Below are positions 23,141-34,186 of a stretch of 64,000 nucleotides of DNA, piece after piece. The first letter of the stretch is position 1. Every line of letters starts with the position of its first letter. The position numbers and the translations under genes are program-made. The notes below the pieces were generated by a model. That model worked only from the letters and a program-made list of their open reading frames with translations. It was not told the origin of the DNA and searched no databases. The DNA is taken from assembly GCA_013397845.1 (NCBI GenBank), contig VZTG01002133.1:587122-651121 (forward strand), in the 5' to 3' direction. This DNA comes from Melanocharis versteri. Lineage: Eukaryota; Chordata; Aves; Passeriformes; Melanocharitidae.

Positions 23141-23176
23141 TGTATATATTTATATGTATAAATATATATATATATA
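23141..23176. repeat. AT-rich TA-repeat tract
   Basis: Impure TA/TATATA sequence, with the purest part at 23162-23176. Confidence 0.8.
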
Positions 23177-24537
23177 GTTATAGCTATCAAGCAGTGAACT
23201 GAGACAAAACTGAACTTTCATCTGTGTTTAGCTGCTCAACATGTGTGATAATTGCAAAAATATACTTCTTGGAGTGAGAAAATGGCAGAGATTTAGGCAG
23301 CTGGATCAATTATTTTTCACATATTGGATTGGTCTGTTCTGATATCTTGCCAGGCTGCTGTAGGCAGGGGGGTAGCTCACTTTCACATGGGGGTGTGCAA
23401 GTCAGACACGAATCTGTGGAAAATCTCTGTGGGACATGCACACCCTCCTTCAAACTTCACATCTCCACCATCACATCGTGAAATTGAGTGAAAAGATTGA
23501 TCCATTAAACCAGTTTGCTAATTCCTTCCCTGAAGCTGAATCTGGGCAGAATTCCCAGTCACTAAACTTTGTCACCTAATCTTTGCGAGTCCTTCAGGCA
23601 GAATGAAAATTCTCCCCAGCTTTTCACTGACAGGGCCCAGCCCTCTATAAATAAGGTTTATGGAGAAAGCCTGATCATGCTGACTTTAGGGAACATTGTT
23701 TTGCTTTCACAGTTACACCCAGTATGGGACTGGGACCAAAACCTCAAGAGCCGCAAACTTTCCATCCTTTGGGATGGTCGAATGTGCATCTGGCTGTTGG
23801 TGCTCAGGCTTCCCACCCGTTCTCCAACCTTGTCTCCACATGGTCTGAAGCTGGGCAGCCCAGGGAAGGGAGGGTTTGATCCCACAAGCTCTTTGCCTTT
23901 CCATGGACACATGCTGGGACACACAGAGTGCTGCCCCTGTTCTTCTCTGGATCCAGGCAGAGCTTCTGGAAGGCAGTGAAGCGCTGAGAGGGACCTGGGG
24001 TGGAGCTGTGTTGGAAATTCAGGGCTTGGGGCACTGATCTGAATGGAGCTGGTGGCATTCAGGTGCCATGTGCTCCAGCTCCAGAAGGAAAACTTAGAAA
24101 GGCAATAATGGTGATGCTTATACTTCTTTGTCCATCCAAGGATCTCAGCTGTAGTACATTGAGGCCAGTCTGCTCCTTGTAGTCAGCTTTTGGTTTTAGA
24201 CTCTTCGACAGCAGCAGAAGGTGCAGTTTAGCTCAGTTTTCCTCCTCCTCCATCAGCGTCAGCCTCTGTTCACACAAGCCCTTCACTAGGAATGAAAATA
24301 TTAGCAAACTGAGTTGAGTGTGTGAGAGGAGCCTTCCGAGAGATGGTTTTGCTGTTTAACCACCTCTTTGCTAAGAACGATAGTTTCCTTGCAGGATATC
24401 AAGGTGGATACCTTCGGTGTATATTTGCACCTCTGGGGACAAGTCACACTCCAAGGCCCTTCTGAGAAGGGGGAGAAGAGAAGGAAAGAAGAACATCCAA
24501 TTTCACATGTCCTGGAGAGCTGCAACTCTTCCTTCTC

Positions 24538-24557
24538 TTCCTTCCTTCCTTCCTTCC
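24538..24557 (+). repeat. (TTCC)5 microsatellite
   Basis: Five perfect tandem TTCC units inside a wider pyrimidine-rich stretch beginning about 24527. Confidence 0.95.
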
Positions 24558-25244
24558 AGACAGGGAGTGGTTTGGGGTGTTTTCAAGGCGTCTGTGATTC
24601 TCTGGGGTTGTATTTTCCCCCATTTATGAAAACGCCTGAGACTGTCTGACATCTCCGCTGCTCACGTCACTGTGGCACATGCTGGACTTTGCAAATAAAA
24701 GGATCATGGCGTTTATCCTCGGGAGGTGTAACTCTCTTGGCTGCCCTGAGGGCAGTGGGAGGAGCTGTGAGCTGCAGAGCTGGCCCCCATGCCTGCTGCA
24801 GGAGAGCACGTGTGCGTGAATTACGTGATCTGAATCTTAATCAAAGATTATTTGCATCACTCAGTGATACCGACTCAGCCCCTGGGCTGGGTTTTCCTCT
24901 TGTTTCCGGGCCTGAAATCAGGAGGTGTCCTGTTTTTGTGTGGGCTGGGACAACAGGCAGGTTCTTGCTGTTGGACTTAAGAGAGAAAGCAGACTTTGGA
25001 ACGAGGGCGCCTGGGACAGGGCTCGTGCCAGCTCATTTCTAAGCCCATTTCTACACTGAGCAGTGGGACAAAAACAACATTTGTCAAGATAATGATGCAT
25101 TTCCTGTCTAATATCATGAAGACACTATCTGATTTTTCCTCTTTCTGGTTTTATTTTAGCAGAGGAGTTCACCTTATTAAAACAAAACAAGCCTGTTAGT
25201 GGGCTGATGGCAGTGTTGTTTGAAGGTGGATGCAGAAGTTTCAG

Positions 25245-25350
25245 AGATCTGGATTTCATCCTTTTTTCTGACATGTTGTGCGATTTTGGCCAAGACTCTT
25301 GCCCTTATACGTCATCATATTATTGCTTGTAAAATGAAGACAAAAGTGCT
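25245..25350 (+). repeat. Possible MIR-type SINE relic
   Basis: Words appear in the order expected for the core and 3' half of a MIR element. A 'ttgtgcgattttggccaag' segment parallels the MIR 'tgtgtgaccttgggcaag' core, and 60 bp later 'cttgtaaaatgaagac' parallels 'tctgtaaaatgggga'. Spacing and orientation agree (plus strand). The copy is heavily diverged, as expected for an ancient amniote SINE in a bird. The call rests on remembered consensus, not a search. Confidence 0.4.
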
Positions 25351-26922
25351 GTGTTCAGCTGAAAGGGCCTTTTTTATTCAAAGGGTTTTGCAATACACAG
25401 AGTAAAGGGCTGTGGAAGGACAGAAAAATGCAAGTGGTGAAGCAAAGTAAAAGACACAAGCCTTTGTAACCATATGCAAAAATTATTTGGAGTCACCAGA
25501 TGGCAGGATTCTAGACCAAATTTGTTTTTGTTTTGCAAATCAAAACATAGCATCTTTTACAAATGTCTGTCAAGTGAGGCGTGGATCTTATTAAATGCCA
25601 GGAGTGTTAGAGTGTCACCACAAAAGATCCAGGTGCAGATAGTCTGGGAGAGATGATGAATAACCAGTAACTTGCTGCTAGGCACGGTGGTTGTGGGGAA
25701 TGCAGGTGGCTTTAGAAACCACCAGCACCGGGCAGTGCAAGCCGTGTGTTCCCAGGATTGCCACCAAGGTGGGGTGTTTTTCTGGAAGAGGTGCTGCAAG
25801 CCCAGCAGGACCCAGTGCGTGGAAGTGCTGTAGCTGGAGATGAGGCCATCAGGGCAGCTAATTGCCGTGTTCTCTGCACCCTTTCCTGTGTGCAAACCTG
25901 GAGTGTGTCAGCTGTCGACCTGAACAGTCGTTTTTCTACGTGGCAATAAAACAATATGCATTTTCCAATTAACAGTGCAGGCAGCATAATTTCATTTTTC
26001 ATTGCCTGCATGAGTTAGCAGTGCTCAGGTCACTGTGGCCCTTCTAAAGAGGCAGGAAGAAATGGATAGGCCTTCTGTGGGATGTCTTTGCTAGCAGCTT
26101 TCCTTCTCTTTAATAGAAGACATCAAAAGAGATCACAGAGAACTTACAGTAGAGACTAAACGTGCAGCACCAGGATAAATAAGGCACACAGTCTTTTGGA
26201 TTTAGAGGACATCCCTTCATTTTTGCTCGGTGCAGTCCAGTCTCTCCTTTTCCAGTTTTCGTGACAGATCTGACAAAGACAATCTTCTCTTTTAATGCCG
26301 AGCTGTGAGTACTGCCAGACGCTCCGTTCTGTAAGAGCACACAGTTTTGATCAAACCAAACCAATTATCCCACCAGAGTGATAGTTTGCCATGCGGAGAG
26401 TGTCCATCTTACAAGACCCTGCTGGAGTCTTTTTTTTTTTTTAATGTACATATGTATTTTTAGCCCTACACCATTATTACTCTGCTAGAGAGCAAATGAC
26501 ACGCTGCCGTGCAGGTAAGCTGCCTTCAGCTAAATAAAGACTTAATTGTGGCACAAGCAATTCAACAGATATAATAGAAGACAAGTGCATTCAGTCTGGA
26601 AGATCGATGATGTTGACAGCTTTTGAAAATTGTAAAATGTAACTGTTATTAGAGCAAGGTGGTGGGTGAGAAACAACATGGCCCAAAGTAGATCTTGCCA
26701 GCTAGGCAAAAACCCATATATCTCTTGAATGACTTGAGAGTTGCTGAGGAGGAAATATATGTGGTTTGGATCTCCTGATCTGATCAGGTGTGAGATGCCT
26801 GGGAGCAGGTCACAGAATACCTTTTGGAAATGTAAACCTGCTGGGCTGTAAAAATAAGAGTGAGATCAGGACAGAGCTCAGCAATATTAGAGTGCTAATT
26901 CTGTGGGGCTCTAAGCAGCACA
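25351..26922. other. Unique non-coding sequence
   Basis: No gene is recognised. A T13 run is at 26430-26442. A near-palindrome at 26770-26796 combines CCTGATC / GATCAGG arms around one base with outer ATCTC / GAGAT arms. Around 26700-26960 the sequence is AT-rich and non-repetitive. Confidence 0.55.
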
Positions 26923-26958
26923 TCTGAGGATTATTTATTTTCTGAGGATTATTTATCT
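26923..26958 (+). repeat. 18-bp tandem duplication
   Basis: The 18-mer TCTGAGGATTATTTATTT (26923-26940) is followed immediately by a copy with one mismatch (26941-26958). It looks like a recent slippage-type duplication. Confidence 0.9.
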
Positions 26959-29900
26959 TCTGCTGAAGATGTGGTCTTAGAGCTGAAGTTTATTCCCAGG
27001 TACCACAGAGGTGATGCAGGGAGGGCTTTCAGAGGCATTGGTCTCAGCAGACCCTGTGAGCAGGCTCCTATAATTGCATGCAGCAGGCCTGGGAAGGAGG
27101 ACTTTCAGCTCATGAAAGGAAGGAGAAGGACATTGCAGTAAAAATAATCTAGGCTGCTTTGCAAGTAATTTAAAATCTTGAAAGGAGTGGCTTTTTTTTT
27201 TTTTTTTTAGAGCCCGTTGGAAAGTGTTCATCAATGGATTTTTTTTAAAGGTCGCATATTTCCTGAAAGGAAATTACTCCTCATTCTGAGACTCTCAAAT
27301 CCACTGTCACTCCATCACTCTCCTAATGTGTGGCACTCTTAAAGGCACTTGGCTTTAACTTTCCAGCTCTTCTGAGCAGCATTGCCCTCTTTCCTTGCAG
27401 CGCTTTTGTGGGTTTTTTCCAGCCCTCTCCAATTCTTACGCAGTTGTCGGCCTCCTTCACAAGGAGCCGCCTCTGACTCTTCTCCCAGGGCTCCCATGTG
27501 AGCTCTCTCATGCTTTTATACCTCACATCTGCTGATGAGTCCTTCGAGACTTTTTTTAAAATGCCTTTTGTGCTCCTCACAAGCTCTCTGCTCTGAGCTC
27601 CTCTCCACTGTGCCCCTCTGCCTTCCCTGCTGGAACCCAAGCACGCTCCCCTCTTGAGCCTTTCCTATTAAAGCTGCAAAAGATGATGTGTTAAAGTGAT
27701 ATGCTAGATTTGAACGTACAAGGACTTGCATGGGGCTGACATTTTTTAAAAGCCCATCTCACATTATTATTTTTCTTTGTTACATGGTCTTTCGCTTTGT
27801 TGTGGCTTTTCTTAATTAGTTTACTTGCTGCTGTAAACACACAAAGAAAGGATTCACTCATCTCTGAATTGATTTCCACACATGCGATAGAAAGCATGGT
27901 GGAAATTACACTGGAAATTGAACATTATATGGTGTGATAAATAGTAATTTGGAGGTATATTAACCTGCTTCCTTTAGGTAAAGAAATGTCTTATATTATA
28001 ACTGTCCTCATTCAGGAGCTGACATTTCCTCCTGATGAGGCATTTATCTTATGGCTTGATTATCTTTCTGTGAAAACATTTCAACTCTGACCTTTCCAGA
28101 TGCTATAGTGGGCTATGCTTTCACACTGACTGGCAGCTTGAGGTGGCATGAGGGCAACTGGGAATATGAGGTGTTCTGCCTACCTTAAATCATTGAGGTG
28201 GTGACAACTTGTTGAAAAGCTCGTTGATGAAACCTAATTCCCTTCCTTTCACTGAAAGATAACTTATCTAGCGAAGTGAAATGGGTTGATGTAAAAGAAA
28301 ATCGTGTGGAAGCGTGGAGCAGCGGGATGTGTGCTGGAGAGAGGGACGCAGTGCTGCCCAGTACTGCCGAGGGTAATCCCTCCTGGGGGGTGACAGCTCA
28401 GGGGGTGACAACCCGATTTGTGCCCAAGCTTCAGTGTTACCAGAGAGAGAGCGTTACCAGAACACATAACAGAACAGTGCTGAAACAAAGCCAGGTATGC
28501 TATTGTTGTCTGCTACTTTGGGAAGTCAGACCTCCTCTGGACTTCCCCTGGCCTCCCCCGACCTCTGATGAGCACAGAAACTGGCTTATTTCTCTAGGAA
28601 ATGTGGAAGAACGTGGGAGTAAGCTGCAACATTTTTATATGGTGATTATTTACTGCTATATGCAGCCAGAAAAGGGGTAAAGCAGGACTTGGGATGACTC
28701 GTGGTGCCCCAGCCTCTCCCAAGGGCAGGCTGTGCACACACAGCCTTTTCTCTCAGCCTGGTCACTCCTCTGTCCATAGCACAGCTCCTGCTCAAGTCAC
28801 TGTGGGATCTGCTAAAGTCAGTATACCAGCACCCTGCCCGAATTTCTTCTGCAGTTCCTGCCTGACGGGGCATAACATAAAGGCCGTCTTTAAAGTCTCT
28901 ACTTACAAGGAAACGTGTGAAATGTACCCACGCTCTTGGGAGTACTTTAGATCCAACCAATGAACCCTTCTGCAAAAACTGCAGAAAATGAAAACATGCA
29001 CGGAAGACGCATCTCGGGTTTGATGCCCCCTGACAGAGTCAAAAGCCGTTGGTTGTGCCGTGCATCACCAGCACGGCTGCAGAGGGCCTGGGGCAGCATG
29101 CCTGGGGGCAAAGGCTGTCTGTGCAGATGGACTCTGAGCGACCCTTGTGCACCCCGCTAACAGCACCGTGAAGTCACTGTGCCCCACATTCGCATCTGAC
29201 CTCCCAGAGAGACAAGAGCTGGGCCTTGAATATGACTCCAGATTTTGTGAAAGGCTGGTGCGGTGGCAGAAGGTCAGATGGGATGTGTTTGCAGGAGCCT
29301 GTGCTGTTGAAGACTCCCACAGCAGTTTTTTGTGCCTGTTTCTGTGTGTACGAGGGAGCTCATGACCCAGATCAGGGCACTGGGTCCTTCTCAGTAGAAG
29401 CAAACCGGCAGCACTGCTGATGCCCTGGCAGCTCATCACAGCACACGTGGGGCAGAGCTGAGCACATCCATCACGCTGAGATTGGATCCCACGTCCCTGC
29501 TGGGTCCTGTTGAGTCACCCAGAGTTGTTTAGGTTCAGACCTGTTATTTTCACCCAACAAACAGCAGACTCTAATGAGAAGAGGTCTCTTTCCTCTTCCT
29601 GCCTGCTGCTTGGTCACTTCCAGGTTATAATCTGAGGACAAGTGAGTGTTAATCCTATAAAAGAGTCCTCTAAACGACACAAAACCAAGTCTAATTTCAC
29701 AGAAGATACCTTAGAGGTCTCACGCTGGTTACTGTGGTGCAGTTATTTTGGGTGGAGGACACTACCCTTGGTAGTGCTGAGGGTAGTGCAATCAGGGCAT
29801 GGAAAACCACAGCAGGGAAGTGCCAGCATGCTGGTGGCTGAAGGCATGTCAAAGCTGAATGTTGAGGGAACAACCTAATTACAGCTGTCGGGACAGACCT

Positions 29901-30399
29901 GCAAGCAGAGCATTGTTGTTTTCAAAGGGGCTGTGTTGGTGGTGCTGAGGGGAAATGTGTGTGCAGGGCAGTCTGAGCTTGGGATTTGTTTGCATGGCGA
30001 ATGCAGCGATTCAGGCATGGAGAGGATTCCCCACAAGGGACAGTGTTTGTAAACACAACCAGAATTAATATATTGGCTAGATAAACTCCAGACATGGTCT
30101 GCTCTGGATTAACAAGATCTGCAAGAGATGAGAATCCTAGAGAGTTGAAAATGGAAGCAAAGTTCTGAGCTTGGTTTTACTTATGCTAGTAAGAATCATG
30201 AATGTATCTGTGGAAGTTGATGGAGTGATGCTTATGTGACAGTTGTTTAAATGAGAGGATTTGGTCTCTGCAGTCTGTCAGAGGAGAGTATGATGTTACC
30301 AAGAGCTGTCCTTTATGAGCTTTTTCCACATGCTGGAAAACTCTGTTAACAAAATGCAACATTTTGAGAATAAATCAATTTGGCCAATTTTCTTTCTCC
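26959..30399. other. Unique non-coding sequence
   Basis: No gene or element is recognised. GC-richer parts near 28690-29480 carry overlapping spurious frames (109-134 codons). Two GGGGGTGACA words lie about 20 bp apart near 28385-28410. Confidence 0.55.
27192..27208 (-). repeat. Poly(T) tract, 17 bases
   Basis: Uninterrupted T17. If it is a retroposed tail, the body would lie to the right on the minus strand. None is recognised. Confidence 0.9.
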
Positions 30400-30417
30400 T
30401 TTTTTTTTTTTTTTTTT
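30400..30417 (-). repeat. Poly(T) tract, 18 bases
   Basis: Uninterrupted T18 preceded by a pyrimidine-rich lead-in from about 30390. No retroposon body is recognised. Confidence 0.9.
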
Positions 30418-33400
30418 AATGTTTATAGCAAAGTGTCTCCTTACTCCCTACACTCACAGCACTCAGTAGTCAGTGTGATGAAGACGGATGATGAGACCTG
30501 AGAGTCCAAATTCCTTGACAGGCACAAGAGGCTCCTTGGTGCTTGGTCTGCCAGGCAGGTTCCTATCTGCCCCTTTCTCTCCCAGACCATCCCAGAGCTG
30601 CTCCAGGGCTCTCTGAGCTAAGCTGAGTTCCCAGGCTGCTTGGAAAGACAGGTGCCAGCAGCTCCTTCTTGCATTTTTTGTTTCAAATTCAGCCAGAGAT
30701 CCCTCAGCACCCACCTCCAGGTATTGCTGGGAAGCTGAACCTTGCAGGATCCAGCTGTGTGAAGAAGCATCAGGCTGTGGGTTTTCTGCCCCAAATCAGC
30801 ACGTGGGGGGTACCACCCTACACGTTTTGTGATGCTGCAATGGCCCTGTCCCCACCACTCTGACACGTGGCACACATCAAGCACTGCCAGCAGGACGGGC
30901 TGGGTTTTGTCAGCGTTTTGCCTTCTCTCCTGAGGCACCGCTGAGGTGAGCGGGAATTGTAATCACTTTCTCCCCGTTCCTTCCAATTAGTGGTCTTTCT
31001 TTTGTGCATCCTAAAATTGGTCCCCTGTGACATTTGCATGCCTACATGGCATTAACATTTCCAAACTGGCATGGAGCAATGCTGTAGCTCAGCAACACAA
31101 CCACCTGATGTGCTTGTTTTAGCCAAAATGAGGGTTACTCGTGTGCATGCTGGGGGGATGCAGAGGGGAATTCCTGAGATGAGTAATTGCTTGGGGATTT
31201 TAACCCAATTAAGACCAGTTAATGGACTTATGAGGTGGATCATTTGTAAATATTGTTGAAAGTTGGAACTGTTTAATTGAAAAGATTTGGAAGTTCCTGA
31301 GGTCTGAGTCGATAGGGGCTCCTGTAGCTATGAGGTGCCTAGGGAGCAACCGGATTTCATATAATCATCCCTTTCCTGTACCTGATGACTGAGCACATTT
31401 TGTTAGGTCTGTCCTCATCTTTTGGAGCAGACACGAAGCCGAGGTCCTGACCATGTGTGGTCAGAGAGGTCCCATGGCGTTTGGAGCAGCGTTGCTCTGG
31501 CCAGGTTCCAAATTGGGTAATTACATCACATTTCCCTAATTTCCCCCTGTAGTTTCCACTGGATATACTTCTCTTTTTCACATCCTGCCCGAACCCATAC
31601 TTTAGCTCTGTAACTAATTAATTTAAGTGCTTTGAAAGTATAAAATGCTATGTCAGTGCTGTGAGTACTATTATTACTCGTGCCCCAGTGTGATGTTGAA
31701 CAGCTGTTGTGGGCCAGCCCCAGAGGTGGCTGTATCAGAGAAGAGAGATTCTTTGGAAGAGCTTTCAGGCTCATTGCAAGGGCACTGTATAAACCTGCAA
31801 CAAAATAATATCCCTGGAAAAAGGAACAGGCACGTAGACAGCATTTATTGAACTTTAAAAAGTTTAATAATAGTATAATCTTCTTCTCTTAATCTCCTTG
31901 AATGAAACAGTTCAGCTAATATATTCTTGTGATGTTGATTTACTCTCAGTTACCCACACAGAGATTAGCATCTCCTTACAATAAGAACTGTATAAACTGT
32001 AGTGAGGGTTGTAGTGAGTTTATAATGGAAATAAATCAGATGGGCAAGGAGATGAAAATAGAAATAGTCATCCCAAACTAGGAGTTATGGCTGCACGGAC
32101 CAACATTTTTTACTCCCCTTTGTAATCCAGGCTTCAGGTTAGCCAGCTTGCAAAATACTCACAGGCAGCGTTTCAAGGTTGGGGCTTCTGAAAGAACAGG
32201 AGCAGAACGTTAGTTGGGTTAAAACTCAATAGAAAGCTGCTTCTGGAGAAGCAGTGGGCAGGGGCTGATGCACAGAATCTTTTTAGTCCTTTGGCTGCAC
32301 CTTTGGGAAGACCAGCAGCTCTCCTTTGAGTTGCACGTGTCTGGCCAGGCACCAGCCTCAGCCAGGGCAGCAGTGGCTGTCCCATATCCAGGTGTCACTT
32401 CCTTGGCACTAGCTCGGGAGCTTGGCCTGAATTTTCAGAGGTGCTGAACTCTTAGAAGTCAGAGCTTAAACTGTAGGATCTGTTGAGATGACCAAATACA
32501 GCTTTGTTGGTCTCTCTTCAGGAGCCCATGCTTGGAGCTGGTTTTTTCCAGTGGGAACAAATATCTTTGCTCTGTAAGGGGTTTACAGCCTGCACTGCTG
32601 GGCTGAGGAGGTCACAGCAGAGGGGCATTCGGTTTTCTCAGTCATTTTTCTGAACAGATGGGGAAAGAAGGACAGCAGAGGGTTATGGGGGGCAGGGGGG
32701 GAAGCAGAGCAGGGTTGGTCCTGCCCAGGATGAAGCTGCCATGGTTTTGTTGGCATGAGGCTGCCCACACCCCAACTGCAGGACCCCGATTATTTATATT
32801 TTTTAGACTCTGGTCAGAGGAGGTGGGCTGCAGTTTCATTTTCCCTCAGAGCAAAAGCCCAGATCCAAAGGCACTCATGTTTCCTCACCCATTTTCCTCC
32901 TTTCCTGGTTCTATTTCTTGTGTGCCTGATGTTGCCTCACTGTTGTGAGGCTCAGGTTGAGGTTTTTAGGCCTGGTGGGAGTGAAGCACAAGGACCATAC
33001 TCTCAGATAACAGAACCCATGTCCTGGAAGCCTCTACATCCCCCTGGAGCAGCTGTGACCATCGTCCTCAGGCTGTGGGACAAGAGGGTGTGAAGGCACG
33101 TGTGCCAGCGATGGCACGTCACCAAGACACCTGGGTCACTGCTGCTTTCCATTTCTCGTGCTGAAATATTCACTCTTTTCACCTCTGTGTCATAAGGAAT
33201 TGCCACAGGGAGTTGATTAGCTCCAGAAAAGTGCTGCTTCAGTGAGTCTAAACACAGGAACTTAAATTTGAGTTTAGTTCTCAGCATATAACCCGGACCA
33301 CCTTGGGTCAGTGTGTGTAGGACTCTCTGCAGTCTCCTTACCTGCTCCCCCATTTATTTATCTCACTCATTCAGTGACTGAGTGAATTGCTCCATGGCCT

Positions 33401-33770
33401 CTGTAATTACTCTATTTCATGTTTTAATACAAAGGAACATACTTACTTCAAGGGGAGCTATTATTTTAAAGGGATGAAACTCAAGCCTGAGGAAATTGCA
33501 GGGATGCAGTCTGCCATCTGTTTAGCTGCTTTGGTGTTGGTAGGCTTTATGAAAGCCATTTTGCTCAGGAGGATGAACTGGATGTGAGTGGTTGACAATG
33601 ACATTTAGAAGAGACAATCTGGCAAATGAGAAAGCATGAGAGTCTCCCGTGGACTGTTAAATACTGAATAAAATATGAATAGTGCTGTGTTATTACTAAA
33701 ATGAGCTATTTTTAATGATCCCACTTATAACCCGCCAGACCTCTGATGTGACAGTTAGCAACAGCACTCA
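30418..33770. other. Unique non-coding sequence
   Basis: No gene or element is recognised. A single ATTTGCAT octamer lies at 31032-31039. AT-rich, non-repetitive stretches occur around 31600-32060. GC-richer sequence around 32580-33080 carries overlapping meaningless frames up to 116 codons. Confidence 0.55.
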
Positions 33771-33937
33771 AAAAAACATGAATAATAAAGAAAGCAGTTT
33801 AAAAGTTGGACTATATATTAATATATATTCTGGCATGGGCCTCAGGTGTCTCTAATGAAGAAAGATAATTGCACAAAAAGCTAACAAGAAAATCATGGAT
33901 TTCTCCCTCCCACCTGAAAGTTATTGATTTAATTTAG
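33771..33937. other. AT-rich block with 16-bp palindrome
   Basis: AT-rich single-copy sequence leads into the exon-like segment. A perfect but low-complexity palindrome TATATATTAATATATA lies at 33812-33827. The sequence has the texture of conserved non-coding DNA, without proof. Confidence 0.4.
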
Positions 33938-34186
33938 TGTAATGATGCAGAGAAAAGCCAAACAAGTTTGATTAAAATTTTCTGTGCTGTTTTTAAACAG
34001 CGGCAGAGAGCTGTGCTCACACTAGAAGAGGAAAAGGAAATAATTTTCAGATTAATAGCCACTAAAGAAAATGCTCAACAAGATTTAGTAGAGTTATACT
34101 TTTTTGGTTTAGCAGTCCAGGGTAATTGGCACTCAAGAATTTTAAAAGTCTGGATGAGATTAGTGTCTCTGGTTAACAGATGTTAA
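33938..34186 (+). other. Exon-like open stretch with weak HTH resemblance
   Basis: An 83-codon frame is open between an in-frame TAG (33935-33937) and a stop near 34186. It has no ATG near its start, so it would have to be an internal exon or a relic. Within it 'ctgtttttaaacag' ends at 34000 and makes a good 3' splice acceptor. A moderate donor (AGG|GTAATT) follows at 34121/34122, giving a 121-base candidate exon. The translation after 34001 includes TLEEEKEIIFRL and later SRILKVW. These resemble the first and last helices of the helix-turn-helix found at the N-terminus of pogo/Tigger and Tc1-type transposases and CENP-B-like proteins. The middle does not align well. It could be a decayed transposon fragment, a real exon, or chance in a conserved AT-rich element. 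Function is unknown. Confidence 0.2.

Larger units (their letters stand above)
21761..25244. other. Unique non-coding sequence with short simple repeats
   Basis: No gene or element is recognised. Overlapping frames of 128-136 codons near 22530-22916 and 23569-23979 have no family resemblance. A single ATTTGCAT octamer lies at 24850-24857, in an AT-rich stretch flanked by GC-richer DNA. Confidence 0.55.

Noticed and set aside
33812..33827. 16-bp TATATATTAATATATA palindrome
   Set aside because: Low-complexity TA sequence is self-complementary by nature, so it is not evidence of function.
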